Positions 9,260-17,565 of a DNA stretch of 64,000 bases are shown one piece after another; the first letter of the stretch is position 1, and the number at the start of each line of letters is the position of its first letter. The DNA lies in assembly GCA_964506075.1 (NCBI GenBank), contig CAZDKO010000003.1, positions 1 to 64,000 on the forward strand, written 5' to 3'. A program made the position numbers and the translations under genes. This DNA is from CAZDKO01 sp964506075 [NCBI: uncultured bacterium]. Its GTDB lineage: Bacteria; CAZDME01; JAYEMH01. The notes under the pieces are model-generated. The model searched no databases. It was not told where the DNA came from and saw only the letters and a list, made by a program, of their open reading frames with translations.

Positions 9260-9268
9260 TTTTTTAAT

Positions 9269-10078
9269 ATGACGATGGAAAAGATTGGTTTAATTGCGGG
9301 AAATGGTAAATTCCCTCTTTTTTTTGCTCAGGGAGCAGAAAAGACAGGGAAAAAAATTGTTGCCGTCGCTTTTAAGGAAGAAACTTCAAGAGAGCTTTCT
9401 AAATATGTTGATGAAATCCACTGGATTAGCGTCGGTGAATTACAGAAACTTATTGATATCTTGACTTCTTCAGGTGTAAAACAGGCGGTGATGGCCGGAC
9501 AGGTTAATCTTTCTTTGATTTTCTCTAAAATTAAACTGGATGAAGAAGCCAAAAAACTTCTTACGGAAGTAGAAACTAAAACTACAGATGTCTTGTTAGG
9601 TAAAATAGCCGAAAAATTGGCTGAGAAAAATGTTATTCTTATTAATTCAGCTACTTATCTGGATGATTTCCTTCCCCAAAAAGGAATTTTAACCCGGACA
9701 GGACCTACATCCCAACAATGGGAAGATGTTGAATTCGGCAAAACAATTGCTAAATATATCGCGGGATTAGATATCGGCCAGACGGTCATAGTGAAGGATA
9801 AAACCATACTGGCTATAGAAGCCATAGAGGGAACTGATAGAGCCATAAAACGGGCCAGTTTGTTCGGTAAAGATGGAATTATAGTGGTTAAGGTAAGTAA
9901 ACCAAAACAGGATATGAGGTTTGATATTCCGGTGGTCGGTTTAAGAACGATAAAGTTACTTCATAAGGTTAAAGCTAAAGTTTTAGCTATTGAGGAGAAA
10001 AAGACTCTCCTTTTAGAAAAGGAGAAAACCATCAAATTAGCTGACCGCTGGGGAATTTGTATTGTGGTTTTTGAATAA
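9269..10078 (+). CDS. lpxI: UDP-2,3-diacylglucosamine pyrophosphatase LpxI
   Basis: Hydrolyses UDP-2,3-diacylglucosamine to lipid X and UMP, the step done by LpxH in E. coli. LpxI (formerly DUF1009) replaces LpxH in alphaproteobacteria and many other phyla. The 269-residue length matches the family. The N-terminal domain begins with the characteristic KIGLIAGNGKFP. The C-terminal domain carries 'RFDIPVVGLRTI', where Asp219 corresponds to the conserved catalytic aspartate of LpxI. It is followed 15 bp later by the DegT gene, so lpxI, the aminotransferase, the oxidoreductase and lpxB read as one unit. No LpxH-type metallophosphatase is seen in the window. Confidence 0.95.
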   Translation: MTMEKIGLIAGNGKFPLFFAQGAEKTGKKIVAVAFKEETSRELSKYVDEIHWISVGELQKLIDILTSSGVKQAVMAGQVNLSLIFSKIKLDEEAKKLLTEVETKTTDVLLGKIAEKLAEKNVILINSATYLDDFLPQKGILTRTGPTSQQWEDVEFGKTIAKYIAGLDIGQTVIVKDKTILAIEAIEGTDRAIKRASLFGKDGIIVVKVSKPKQDMRFDIPVVGLRTIKLLHKVKAKVLAIEEKKTLLLEKEKTIKLADRWGICIVVFE

Positions 10079-10093
10079 AGGAAAAAGAGGGAA

Positions 10094-11200
10094 ATGGTGG
10101 AAAAAATAATCCGGCTTTCAAAGCCTCTGATAGGAAAAGAAGAAGAAAGGGAAGTAGTAAAAGTGCTTAGGTCCGGGAATCTTGCCTCCGGCAGCTATGT
10201 AGAGCAGTTTGAAAAAAATTTTTCGGATTTTCTAGGCACCAGATTCAGTGTGGCCACTTCATCCGGGACAACAGCTTTAGATGTAGCTTTAAAAACGGCC
10301 GGCATTGGTGAAGGAGATAGTGTCCTGACTACGCCTTTTACTTTTATTGCCACTTCTAACGCTATTCTTTATCAGAAAGCGAAACCTGTTTTTTCGGACA
10401 TTGATCCGTTAACGTTTAATTTATCTCCGGAAAGTTTACTGGAAGTTTTGAAGAGAAACAAAAAGATAAAAAATTTGTTAATAGTGCACCTTTTCGGTTT
10501 ATCTTGCGATATGACCGGAATTATGAAGATAGTAAAAAGGTTTAATCTTAATTTAATTGAAGACTGTGCTCAAGCTGTCGGTGCGGAGTTTTATGGAAAA
10601 AAAACGGGCACTTTCGGGTTAATGGGTACTTTCAGTTTTTATGCGACTAAAAATATGTCTACGGGAGAAGGGGGAATGGTAGTTTGTAATAGTAAAAAAC
10701 TAAAGAATTCCTTGAAATGCTTTATTAATCATGGCTCCGTTAAAAAATATGTCCATAATTTTCTTGGTTATAATTATCGTTTAACCAATGTTGCAGCGGC
10801 TTTGGGAATTTGCCAGTTACAAAAAATAGAAAAGTTCAATCAGAAAAGAATTCACAACGCCGCTTTTATTTCCCGGGCTTTAAGAAAGCTGGACTGGCTG
10901 ATTCTTCCCGGTGTACCGCGGGGTTACAAACATGTTTTTCATCAATATACAGTTAGAATAAAAAAAGGTGTGAGACGGGAGCATCTTATAGAATTTTTAA
11001 AAAGGGAAGGTATAGAAACAGGAATTTTCTATCCCCGCCCTGTTTATAGCCAGGTTTTATATAAAAAGCTGGGTTATAGATTGTTTTTACCGGAAGTTGA
11101 AAAGGTAAGCCGGGAAGTGGTATCCTTACCTGTTCATCCGGCTTTAAATCAAACAGATTTAGATAGAGTCGTTGAAGCTATAACTAAATATAAACCATAA
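10094..11200 (+). CDS. gnnB: DegT/DnrJ/EryC1 aminotransferase, probable GnnB (UDP-GlcNAc3N synthesis)
   Basis: A 368-residue PLP-dependent sugar aminotransferase of the DegT/AHBA-synthase family. The phosphate-binding region shows 'TSSGTTALDVAL', the PLP-contacting acidic strand is 'LIEDCAQAVGA', and the Schiff-base lysine is Lys186 in 'FYATKNMSTGEGG'. The family makes many aminosugars, so context decides the role. It is sandwiched between lpxI and lpxB and paired with a Gfo/Idh dehydrogenase. In Acidithiobacillus and Leptospira, GnnA (dehydrogenase) and GnnB (aminotransferase) convert UDP-GlcNAc to UDP-2-acetamido-3-amino-glucose for amide-only lipid A. I infer that role here. Alternatives are synthesis of another aminosugar for the LPS core. 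Confidence 0.72.
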   Translation: MVEKIIRLSKPLIGKEEEREVVKVLRSGNLASGSYVEQFEKNFSDFLGTRFSVATSSGTTALDVALKTAGIGEGDSVLTTPFTFIATSNAILYQKAKPVFSDIDPLTFNLSPESLLEVLKRNKKIKNLLIVHLFGLSCDMTGIMKIVKRFNLNLIEDCAQAVGAEFYGKKTGTFGLMGTFSFYATKNMSTGEGGMVVCNSKKLKNSLKCFINHGSVKKYVHNFLGYNYRLTNVAAALGICQLQKIEKFNQKRIHNAAFISRALRKLDWLILPGVPRGYKHVFHQYTVRIKKGVRREHLIEFLKREGIETGIFYPRPVYSQVLYKKLGYRLFLPEVEKVSREVVSLPVHPALNQTDLDRVVEAITKYKP

Positions 11201-11215
11201 AAATAGAGGCTACTA

Positions 11216-12151
11216 TTGAAAAGAATAAAGGTCGGGGTAATTGGTGTCGGACATCTGGGGGAACATCACGTTCGTATTTTCAAGGAACTACCCGGAGTCA
11301 ATTTAATGGGAATAGTTGATACTGACCAGCACCGGCTAAAAGAGATAGAAAAGAAATACGGGACCCGGGGATTTAATGGCGTTGAGGATTTAATTGCTAC
11401 CGGGATAGAAGCGGTCAGCATTGCCGTACCCACGGAAGAGCATTTTTCTATAGCCAGGAAATTTCTGGAAAGAGGCACTAACGTTCTTTTAGAGAAACCG
11501 ATTACCAGAACGGTCAGAGAAGCGAAAATTCTTTTAGAAATAACTAAGAGGAAAAAACTTGTTTTTCAGATTGGCCATATCGAAAGATTTAACGTGGCGG
11601 TAAAAGCTTTAAATAAATTAGTAAAACGCCCGCGTTTTATCGAGTGTCATCGTTTAGGTCCTTTTCCCGAACGTAAAATTAACATAAACGTAATTTTAGA
11701 TTTGATGATTCATGATTTAGACATAGTTTTAAGCCTGGTTAAATCCAGGATTAAAAACATTCAGGCTGTAGGGGTTCCGGTGCTTTCTGAATACGAGGAT
11801 ATCGCCAATGCCAGGATTAATTTTGAAGACGGCTGTGTTGCTAATTTGATTGTCAGCCGGATCAGTCCGGAGAGAATAAGAAAAATAAGGATTTTTCAGG
11901 AGGATACTTATTTTTCTTTGGATTTTTTAGCCAAGGATATTTCCGTCTATCGTAAACAGGGTAAAGTTATTGTTCATAATAGAATTGGGCCGGAAGACAG
12001 AGAATCTTTGAAGATAGAGTTAGAACACTTCATCCATTGTGTCCGAGGGAAAAAGTCACCCCTTATTTCTGCTGAAGATGCTAAACGCGCTTTAGAAGTA
12101 GCTTTGAGAATCAACCGCATTATGAGAAAATCCACTTTGCGCGCCCGTTAA
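11216..12151 (+). CDS. gnnA: Gfo/Idh/MocA oxidoreductase, probable GnnA
   Basis: A 311-residue NAD(P)-dependent sugar dehydrogenase. The N-terminal Rossmann fold shows 'GVIGVGHLGEHHVRIF', and the cofactor-binding EKP motif is 'LLEKPITRT' at about residue 95. The C-terminal half is the GFO_IDH_MocA sheet domain, with the catalytic-helix sequence 'DLMIHDLDIVLSL'. It starts at TTG after an AGAGG site, 15 bp downstream of the aminotransferase. In the GnnA/GnnB route the enzyme oxidises the C3 hydroxyl of UDP-GlcNAc before transamination. A Gfo/Idh gene between lpxI and lpxB is a recurring arrangement in non-proteobacterial lpx operons. Substrate is inferred from position only. Confidence 0.72.
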   Translation: MKRIKVGVIGVGHLGEHHVRIFKELPGVNLMGIVDTDQHRLKEIEKKYGTRGFNGVEDLIATGIEAVSIAVPTEEHFSIARKFLERGTNVLLEKPITRTVREAKILLEITKRKKLVFQIGHIERFNVAVKALNKLVKRPRFIECHRLGPFPERKININVILDLMIHDLDIVLSLVKSRIKNIQAVGVPVLSEYEDIANARINFEDGCVANLIVSRISPERIRKIRIFQEDTYFSLDFLAKDISVYRKQGKVIVHNRIGPEDRESLKIELEHFIHCVRGKKSPLISAEDAKRALEVALRINRIMRKSTLRAR

Positions 12152-12178
12152 TCTTTGGAATAACATTTTGTAACCTTT

Positions 12179-13318
12179 ATGAGTAATGACCAGAAAATTC
12201 TAATTGTCGCCGGAGAACCCTCCGGTGATTTACACGGAGCAAATTTAGCCATGGCTCTTCATATATTAGCTCCGGATTTAGCCCTTTACGGTGTCGGCGG
12301 TGAAAAGATGGCCTCTTCCGGGATCAAATTATATTTCAATATCGTCAGTTTAGCCGGCATTGGAGTGAGTGAAGTTTTCAACAATCTGGCCAGATTGCAT
12401 AAAGTGTTTCAGAAATTAATTTCCATTATAAAGAGTAATAATTTTAAAGGAATTATTCTTATTGATTTTCCTGAATTTAATCTTCGTTTAGCCAGAGCCA
12501 TAGCTAAATTTAAAATACCGGTGATCTATTATATCAGCCCCCAGGTTTGGGCCTGGAGACGGGGGAGGGTTAAAACAATCAGCCGTTATATCAGAAAAAT
12601 GCTCGTCGTTTTACCTTTTGAAAAAGAATTTTACCAGAAGTCAGGTATCCCGGTTGAATTTACCGGTCACCCCCTTTTGGATACGATCAGGCACTTTGAA
12701 GATAAAGAAGCGATTAAGGATATGTTGGAAATTCCAAAAGATAAAATCGTCGTTGGCCTTCTTCCCGGCAGCCGCATAAGCGAATTTAAGAAAAATTTTC
12801 CGGTTATGTTGGAAACAGCCAAAATTATCGCTAAAAATATCAATAATGTAGATTTTATTCTGCCTTTAAGTTCCTCTATTCCCCGGGATATTATCAGCAG
12901 TATGGTTAAACCGGAAGAAGAAAAATTAATAAGGGTAATTTCCGGTCGCTCTCATGAAGTTATGGATGTAGCGGCATTAATTCTGGTGGCTTCGGGAACG
13001 GCTACTTTAGAAGCGGCGTGTCATTTCTGTCCGATGATTATTATTTATAAAATTTCTTTTTTAACCTGGCTTTTTGTTCGTCCTTTAATCAAGGTTCCTT
13101 ACGTCGGTTTGGTAAATCTCATCGCTAATAAAAAAATCGTCCCTGAATATCTACAATTTCAGGCCAGACCGGCAGAAATTGCCCGGGAGGCCTTAAGTTT
13201 ACTCAAAAATGAGGATAAACGAAAAGAAGTTATTGATAATTTAGTATTGGTACGCGAGTTATTAGGAAACCCCGGGGCCTCCGCCAAGGCTGCCCGGATT
13301 ATACTGGATACAATTTAA
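12179..13318 (+). CDS. lpxB: Lipid-A-disaccharide synthase LpxB
   Basis: GT19 glycosyltransferase that joins lipid X and UDP-diacylglucosamine to the beta-1,6 lipid A disaccharide at the inner face of the cytoplasmic membrane. The 379-residue protein opens with 'IVAGEPSGDLHGANLA', the LpxB signature. It continues with 'ISPQVWAWRRGRVKTI' (about residue 120) and the C-terminal UDP-binding region 'LVASGTATLEAA'. These are diagnostic of the family. The start is ATG, 27 bp after gnnA. The position between the gnnAB pair and msbA makes it part of a continuous lipid A operon. Confidence 0.97.
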   Translation: MSNDQKILIVAGEPSGDLHGANLAMALHILAPDLALYGVGGEKMASSGIKLYFNIVSLAGIGVSEVFNNLARLHKVFQKLISIIKSNNFKGIILIDFPEFNLRLARAIAKFKIPVIYYISPQVWAWRRGRVKTISRYIRKMLVVLPFEKEFYQKSGIPVEFTGHPLLDTIRHFEDKEAIKDMLEIPKDKIVVGLLPGSRISEFKKNFPVMLETAKIIAKNINNVDFILPLSSSIPRDIISSMVKPEEEKLIRVISGRSHEVMDVAALILVASGTATLEAACHFCPMIIIYKISFLTWLFVRPLIKVPYVGLVNLIANKKIVPEYLQFQARPAEIAREALSLLKNEDKRKEVIDNLVLVRELLGNPGASAKAARIILDTI

Positions 13319-13348
13319 AGTTAGATTTTTAAAAAGAAAGGTTCCATT

Positions 13349-15175
13349 GTGTCAATTTATTTCAGGCTTTTAAAATATCTTAAACCGTATAAAAAGCGGT
13401 TAACGTTAACCATTTTTTGTATTTTAATGAGTACTGTTTTAAGCGGTGCCCAGCTGGGTTTTCTTGTTCCTTTAATGGATAGAATTCTTAACCAGAGTGA
13501 AAGCCGGGTTCTGGGTTTTATCCAGATGGAACAAAGTCAGTTTAATTTGCCCTTTTTAGAGAATATTCGAGCTAAAACAATATTTTTTTTCCAATCCACT
13601 CCGCCGTCCACACTTTTAAAAATCATTTTAATCGTGGCTCTGATAGTTTTTGCCCTCAAGGCGATTTTTGATTTTGGTAAAGATTATCTGGCCGGCTACA
13701 TAGGTGAAAGGGTAATTACCGATTTGAGAAATCAGCTTTATAGGCACCTTCAGGAATTATCGCTTGATTTCTTCAGTCACAGAAAAACCGGTCAAATTAT
13801 CTCCAGAGTCACCAATGATGTCCAGCCGGTAAAAGTAGCTCTGGGGGAACAATTATGTGATTTTCTATTTGAATCTTCACAGGTAATTATGTATGCCAGT
13901 ATTATCTTTTTTATCCATTGGAAATTGGCCTTAATTTCTCTGGTGATTCTTCCTTTGCTTCTTTATCCTATTATCCATATCGGTCAGCGGCTACGAAACA
14001 TAACCATGCGTTTTCAGGAAAAAATAGCCGATATCACTTCTTTGCTTCAGGAAACTATTTCCGGGGTTCGTATTGTTCGTTCGTTTTCTATGGAAAATTA
14101 CGAGATAAACAAATTCGAGCAGGAAAGTGAAAAATTATTTAAGCTCCGGATTAAAACTTTAAAAAGGGTGGTTGGCCTTTCTCCTTTAACTGAATTTACC
14201 GGTTCAGTCGGGGCCATTTTTGTTCTCTGGTACGGTGTAAACGAAGTTTTAAAAGGCGTCCTTTCAGCCGGGACATTTATTCTTTTTCTGGCGGCTCTTC
14301 TTTCTCTGATAAAGCCTTTCAAGAAACTAAGCCAGACCAATAATACTGTTCAGCAAGGAATTGCCGCTGGAGAACGGATTTTTGAAATGCTTGACACCAA
14401 ATCCAGCATCCAGGAAAATAAAGATGCCCGGACGATTTCCGAACCGCGGGATAAAATTGTTTTTAAGAATCTCTTTTTCTATTATAACCCGGATGAATTA
14501 ATTTTGCAGGATATAAATTTAGAAGTCAAGCCGGGCCAAATTGTAGCCCTGGTCGGTCCCAGTGGAGTGGGAAAGACGACTTTATTAAATCTTCTTCCCA
14601 GATTTTATGATCCTTCAAAAGGCAAGGTGGAGATTGACGGGATAGATATAAAAGAATTAAAAATAAAATCCCTGCGTAATCTTATGGGGATTGTTACTCA
14701 GGAAATGATTTTATTTAATGACACTATCAAAAATAATATTGCCTATGGGAAATTTAATGCTACTTTTGATGAGATAGTAAATGCAGCCAGAGCCGCTCAT
14801 GCTCATGAATTTATATCCAAATTACCCCTGCAGTATGATACGGTTATTGGTGACCGGGGGATGAAGCTTTCCGGCGGAGAACAGCAACGTATTGCTATTG
14901 CCCGGGCTATTCTTAAAAACCCACCTATCCTTATTTTAGATGAAGCTACCAGTGCTTTGGATTCAGAGTCGGAACGTTTGGTGCAAGATGCTTTGAACCT
15001 TCTGATGAAAGATAAAACGACCTTTTTAATCGCTCATCGTCTTTCTACCGTGAGAATGGCTGATAAAATTATAGTTATGTTTAAAGGGCGCATTGTAGGT
15101 ATCGGTCGTCACGAGGAATTAATGGTGAGTAATCCTTTATACCGGCGTTTATATAACATGCAGTTTCAAGAATAA
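13349..15175 (+). CDS. msbA: MsbA-type lipid A flippase (ABC transporter)
   Basis: A 608-residue half transporter with six membrane helices (about residues 15-325) fused to a nucleotide-binding domain (about 350-605). The ATPase shows Walker A (GPSGVGKTT), Q-loop (VTQEM), the signature LSGGE, Walker B (ILILDEATSALD) and the H-loop His in IAHRLST. MsbA flips core-lipid A across the inner membrane. Related exporters share this architecture, so substrate is assigned from position between lpxB and waaA, the typical place for msbA. It starts at GTG after AGAAAGG. The stop overlaps the waaA start by one base (TAATG), suggesting coupled translation. Confidence 0.9.
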   Translation: MSIYFRLLKYLKPYKKRLTLTIFCILMSTVLSGAQLGFLVPLMDRILNQSESRVLGFIQMEQSQFNLPFLENIRAKTIFFFQSTPPSTLLKIILIVALIVFALKAIFDFGKDYLAGYIGERVITDLRNQLYRHLQELSLDFFSHRKTGQIISRVTNDVQPVKVALGEQLCDFLFESSQVIMYASIIFFIHWKLALISLVILPLLLYPIIHIGQRLRNITMRFQEKIADITSLLQETISGVRIVRSFSMENYEINKFEQESEKLFKLRIKTLKRVVGLSPLTEFTGSVGAIFVLWYGVNEVLKGVLSAGTFILFLAALLSLIKPFKKLSQTNNTVQQGIAAGERIFEMLDTKSSIQENKDARTISEPRDKIVFKNLFFYYNPDELILQDINLEVKPGQIVALVGPSGVGKTTLLNLLPRFYDPSKGKVEIDGIDIKELKIKSLRNLMGIVTQEMILFNDTIKNNIAYGKFNATFDEIVNAARAAHAHEFISKLPLQYDTVIGDRGMKLSGGEQQRIAIARAILKNPPILILDEATSALDSESERLVQDALNLLMKDKTTFLIAHRLSTVRMADKIIVMFKGRIVGIGRHEELMVSNPLYRRLYNMQFQE

Positions 15176-16479
15176 TGATGTTTCTTCTTTATAATTTAAC
15201 CATTTCTATCTTTATTATTTGTATCGCCCCTCTTTATTTATTTAGAAGTATTTTTGCCCCCCGCACGCGCCCCGGGCTTAAAGAAAAGTTCGGTTTTATT
15301 TCTAAAGGTAAAAAAAACTTTTTAAATAGCCGCTTGAATATCTGGTTACACGCTGTATCAGTAGGGGAAATTTTAGCCAGTCTTCCTTTAATTGAAATTA
15401 TCAAGAGAAATTGTCCTGAATATCAGCTGGTGATTTCTACTACCACTGTTACCGGACAGGAAATTGCCCGTAAACGAATTTCAGAAGCAGTGTTCATATA
15501 TTTTCCGCTGGATTTATCCGGGGTAACCTCTAAGGTTCTGGACATAATTAAGCCATCTGTTTTTATTGTTGCTGAAAGCGAAATATGGCCGAATTTTTTC
15601 AGGCAGGCTTACAGACGGAAAATCCCCATAATCATTTTTAACGGAAGAATATCATCCCGTTCTTACAACTGGTATAGAAAGATTAGTAAGTTTTTTCGTC
15701 AGGTTCTGAATTATGTTTCTTTATTTGGGATGCAGACGGAAACGGATGCACAAAGAATTATTAACCTGGGAGGTGTTGCTTCCCGGGTAAGGGTTACCGG
15801 TAACGCCAAATTTGATGCTCTGGATCAATTGGATTTAAAGGAAGTCCAAAGGCTGGGCAGGGAATTAAGAATATCCGGTAATGATTTGATTTTTGTGTCC
15901 GGCAGCACTCACCCGGGAGAAGAAGGAATTATTTTAAGTTGTTTTATAAAACTTTTAAACGAATTTACAAATTTACATCTTATCCTTTGCCCCAGACATT
16001 TGGAGCGGTTAAATGAAATTGAAAACCTGATAAAGAAATTTGGACTTTCTTTCTCCAGACGGTCACGATTAAATAAAGATAGTCCCGATATCTCCTCCAA
16101 AGTTTTACTTTTAGACACGATGGGTGAATTAGCTAAAATTTACAGTTTAGCCACTATTGTTTTCGTGGGAGGGAGTTTGGTTCCTAAAGGGGGACAGAAT
16201 ATGCTTGAACCGGTCAATTTTGGCAAACCGGTTATTTTTGGTCCGCATACCGGTAATTTTCAGGAGATAACCAGGATTATCAAAGAGGCGGAAATAGGTT
16301 TTCAGGTTTATAATGAAAAAGAACTCTATCAAAAGGCGGTCGTTTTATTGAAAGACGAAATCCTGAGGAATAAAATTAAAGATAAGGCGGAGTTGGTTAT
16401 TAACGGTCATAAAGGAGCAAGCCGAAGAAATTTTGATATGATTAAAGATGTTTTATCTTTAATAGACCAGGATAGGTAA
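15175..16479 (+). CDS. waaA: 3-deoxy-D-manno-octulosonic acid transferase WaaA (KdtA)
   Basis: GT30 enzyme that transfers Kdo from CMP-Kdo to lipid IVA. The 434-residue length is normal. An N-terminal membrane anchor (about residues 5-25) is followed by the conserved donor/acceptor region 'WLHAVSVGEILASLPL', which includes the family glutamate. Then come 'VAESEIWPNFF', 'SGSTHPGEE' and the C-terminal 'GGSLVPKGGQNMLEP'. All are hallmarks of WaaA. Kdo itself would come from KdsD, KdsA, KdsC and KdsB encoded at 36.6-41.2 kb. Whether it adds one or two Kdo residues cannot be told from the sequence. The gene sits 18 bp before lpxK. Confidence 0.96.
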   Translation: MMFLLYNLTISIFIICIAPLYLFRSIFAPRTRPGLKEKFGFISKGKKNFLNSRLNIWLHAVSVGEILASLPLIEIIKRNCPEYQLVISTTTVTGQEIARKRISEAVFIYFPLDLSGVTSKVLDIIKPSVFIVAESEIWPNFFRQAYRRKIPIIIFNGRISSRSYNWYRKISKFFRQVLNYVSLFGMQTETDAQRIINLGGVASRVRVTGNAKFDALDQLDLKEVQRLGRELRISGNDLIFVSGSTHPGEEGIILSCFIKLLNEFTNLHLILCPRHLERLNEIENLIKKFGLSFSRRSRLNKDSPDISSKVLLLDTMGELAKIYSLATIVFVGGSLVPKGGQNMLEPVNFGKPVIFGPHTGNFQEITRIIKEAEIGFQVYNEKELYQKAVVLLKDEILRNKIKDKAELVINGHKGASRRNFDMIKDVLSLIDQDR

Positions 16480-16497
16480 CCAAAGAGACAGGTTGAA

Positions 16498-17565
16498 ATG
16501 AACAGGTATCTGTATAAAATCTATAGATCTTTACTTAGACGAAGAATCACCGTATGTTTATTCTGGCCTTTATCGGGTATATATTACCTTCATTTTATCG
16601 TCAGAAAATGTCTTTATAAAAGCGGGGTGAGAAAAAGTCAATCTTTACCCTGTCAGGTTATCAGCATAGGTAATATTACCTGGGGCGGAACAGGGAAAAG
16701 TCCCCTGGTAGAATTTCTCGGGGAAAAACTTAAAACAAAAAGAATAGCTGTTTTAAGCCGTGGCTATGGTCGCCGGGGAAAAAAGGAGAATATTGTTTTA
16801 GTCTCAGATGGAATTGAAATCTTAGCCGGTCCTGAAGAGGGAGGAGATGAACCTTATTTATTGGCTAAGAAGCTTGAAAAAATACCTGTAATTGTTGGAA
16901 ATAATCGTTTCCGGAGCGGTAAATGGACAATAAATAAATTTAAGCCGGAAATTATAATTCTTGATGATGGGTTTCAATATTTGGCTCTTAAAAGAAATGT
17001 AGATATAGTAGTGGTTGATAGTACTAATCCTTTTGGTAATAGATGGTTAATCCCGGCCGGGATTTTAAGAGAGCCGATTACCGAGCTGAAACGGGCGCAG
17101 ATAATTTTTCTTTCCAAGGTAAATGAAACGGAAATGCCGCCTGAAGAGCTTAAAAAGGAGATAAGGAAATACAATTCACTGGCGCCTATAGTAGAAACTG
17201 TTTTTGAAGCTGTTGAATTTAAAACCTGGCCGAAAGGTGAAGTGAAAGTTAGAGAATTTATTGAAAAAAAATCGGTTTTTATGCTGGCCAGCGTCGGCTC
17301 GCCTAATTCTTTTAGATATTCTTTACTGCAGCTGGGGGCGACTTTAGTGGGTGAGGCAACTTATCCAGACCATTATCATTATCAGGCCAGGGATATCAGA
17401 AGGGTTATAAATTCGGCTAAGATTAAAAAAGCCGAATTTATTGTTACCACAGAAAAAGATGAAGTGAGACTGCCTAAAGTTTTTATGAATTTTCCGGTTT
17501 TAGTTCTTAAGGTTAAATTAAAAATTGTAAAAGGCGAGGAAACGTTGGATGCTTGGTTATCTTGA
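16498..17565 (+). CDS. lpxK: Tetraacyldisaccharide 4'-kinase LpxK
   Basis: Phosphorylates the 4' position of the tetraacyl lipid A disaccharide. The 355-residue protein has an N-terminal hydrophobic segment (about residues 18-37). The P-loop is 'GNITWGGTGKSPLVEFL', the LpxK form of Walker A, where serine stands in the place of the more common threonine. 'SRGYGRRG', 'GDEPYLLA', 'DDGFQYLALKR' and 'PAGILREP' follow in family order. It precedes and overlaps the acyltransferase-ELM1 fusion gene by 17 bp, so the two are probably translated together. Its presence implies a 4'-phosphorylated lipid A at least as an intermediate. Confidence 0.96.
   Translation: MNRYLYKIYRSLLRRRITVCLFWPLSGIYYLHFIVRKCLYKSGVRKSQSLPCQVISIGNITWGGTGKSPLVEFLGEKLKTKRIAVLSRGYGRRGKKENIVLVSDGIEILAGPEEGGDEPYLLAKKLEKIPVIVGNNRFRSGKWTINKFKPEIIILDDGFQYLALKRNVDIVVVDSTNPFGNRWLIPAGILREPITELKRAQIIFLSKVNETEMPPEELKKEIRKYNSLAPIVETVFEAVEFKTWPKGEVKVREFIEKKSVFMLASVGSPNSFRYSLLQLGATLVGEATYPDHYHYQARDIRRVINSAKIKKAEFIVTTEKDEVRLPKVFMNFPVLVLKVKLKIVKGEETLDAWLS

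Noticed and set aside
16681-16740. Possible defect in LpxK from GGTGKS in place of GGTGKT
   Set aside because: Ser and Thr are both used in Walker A motifs, and all other LpxK blocks are intact.
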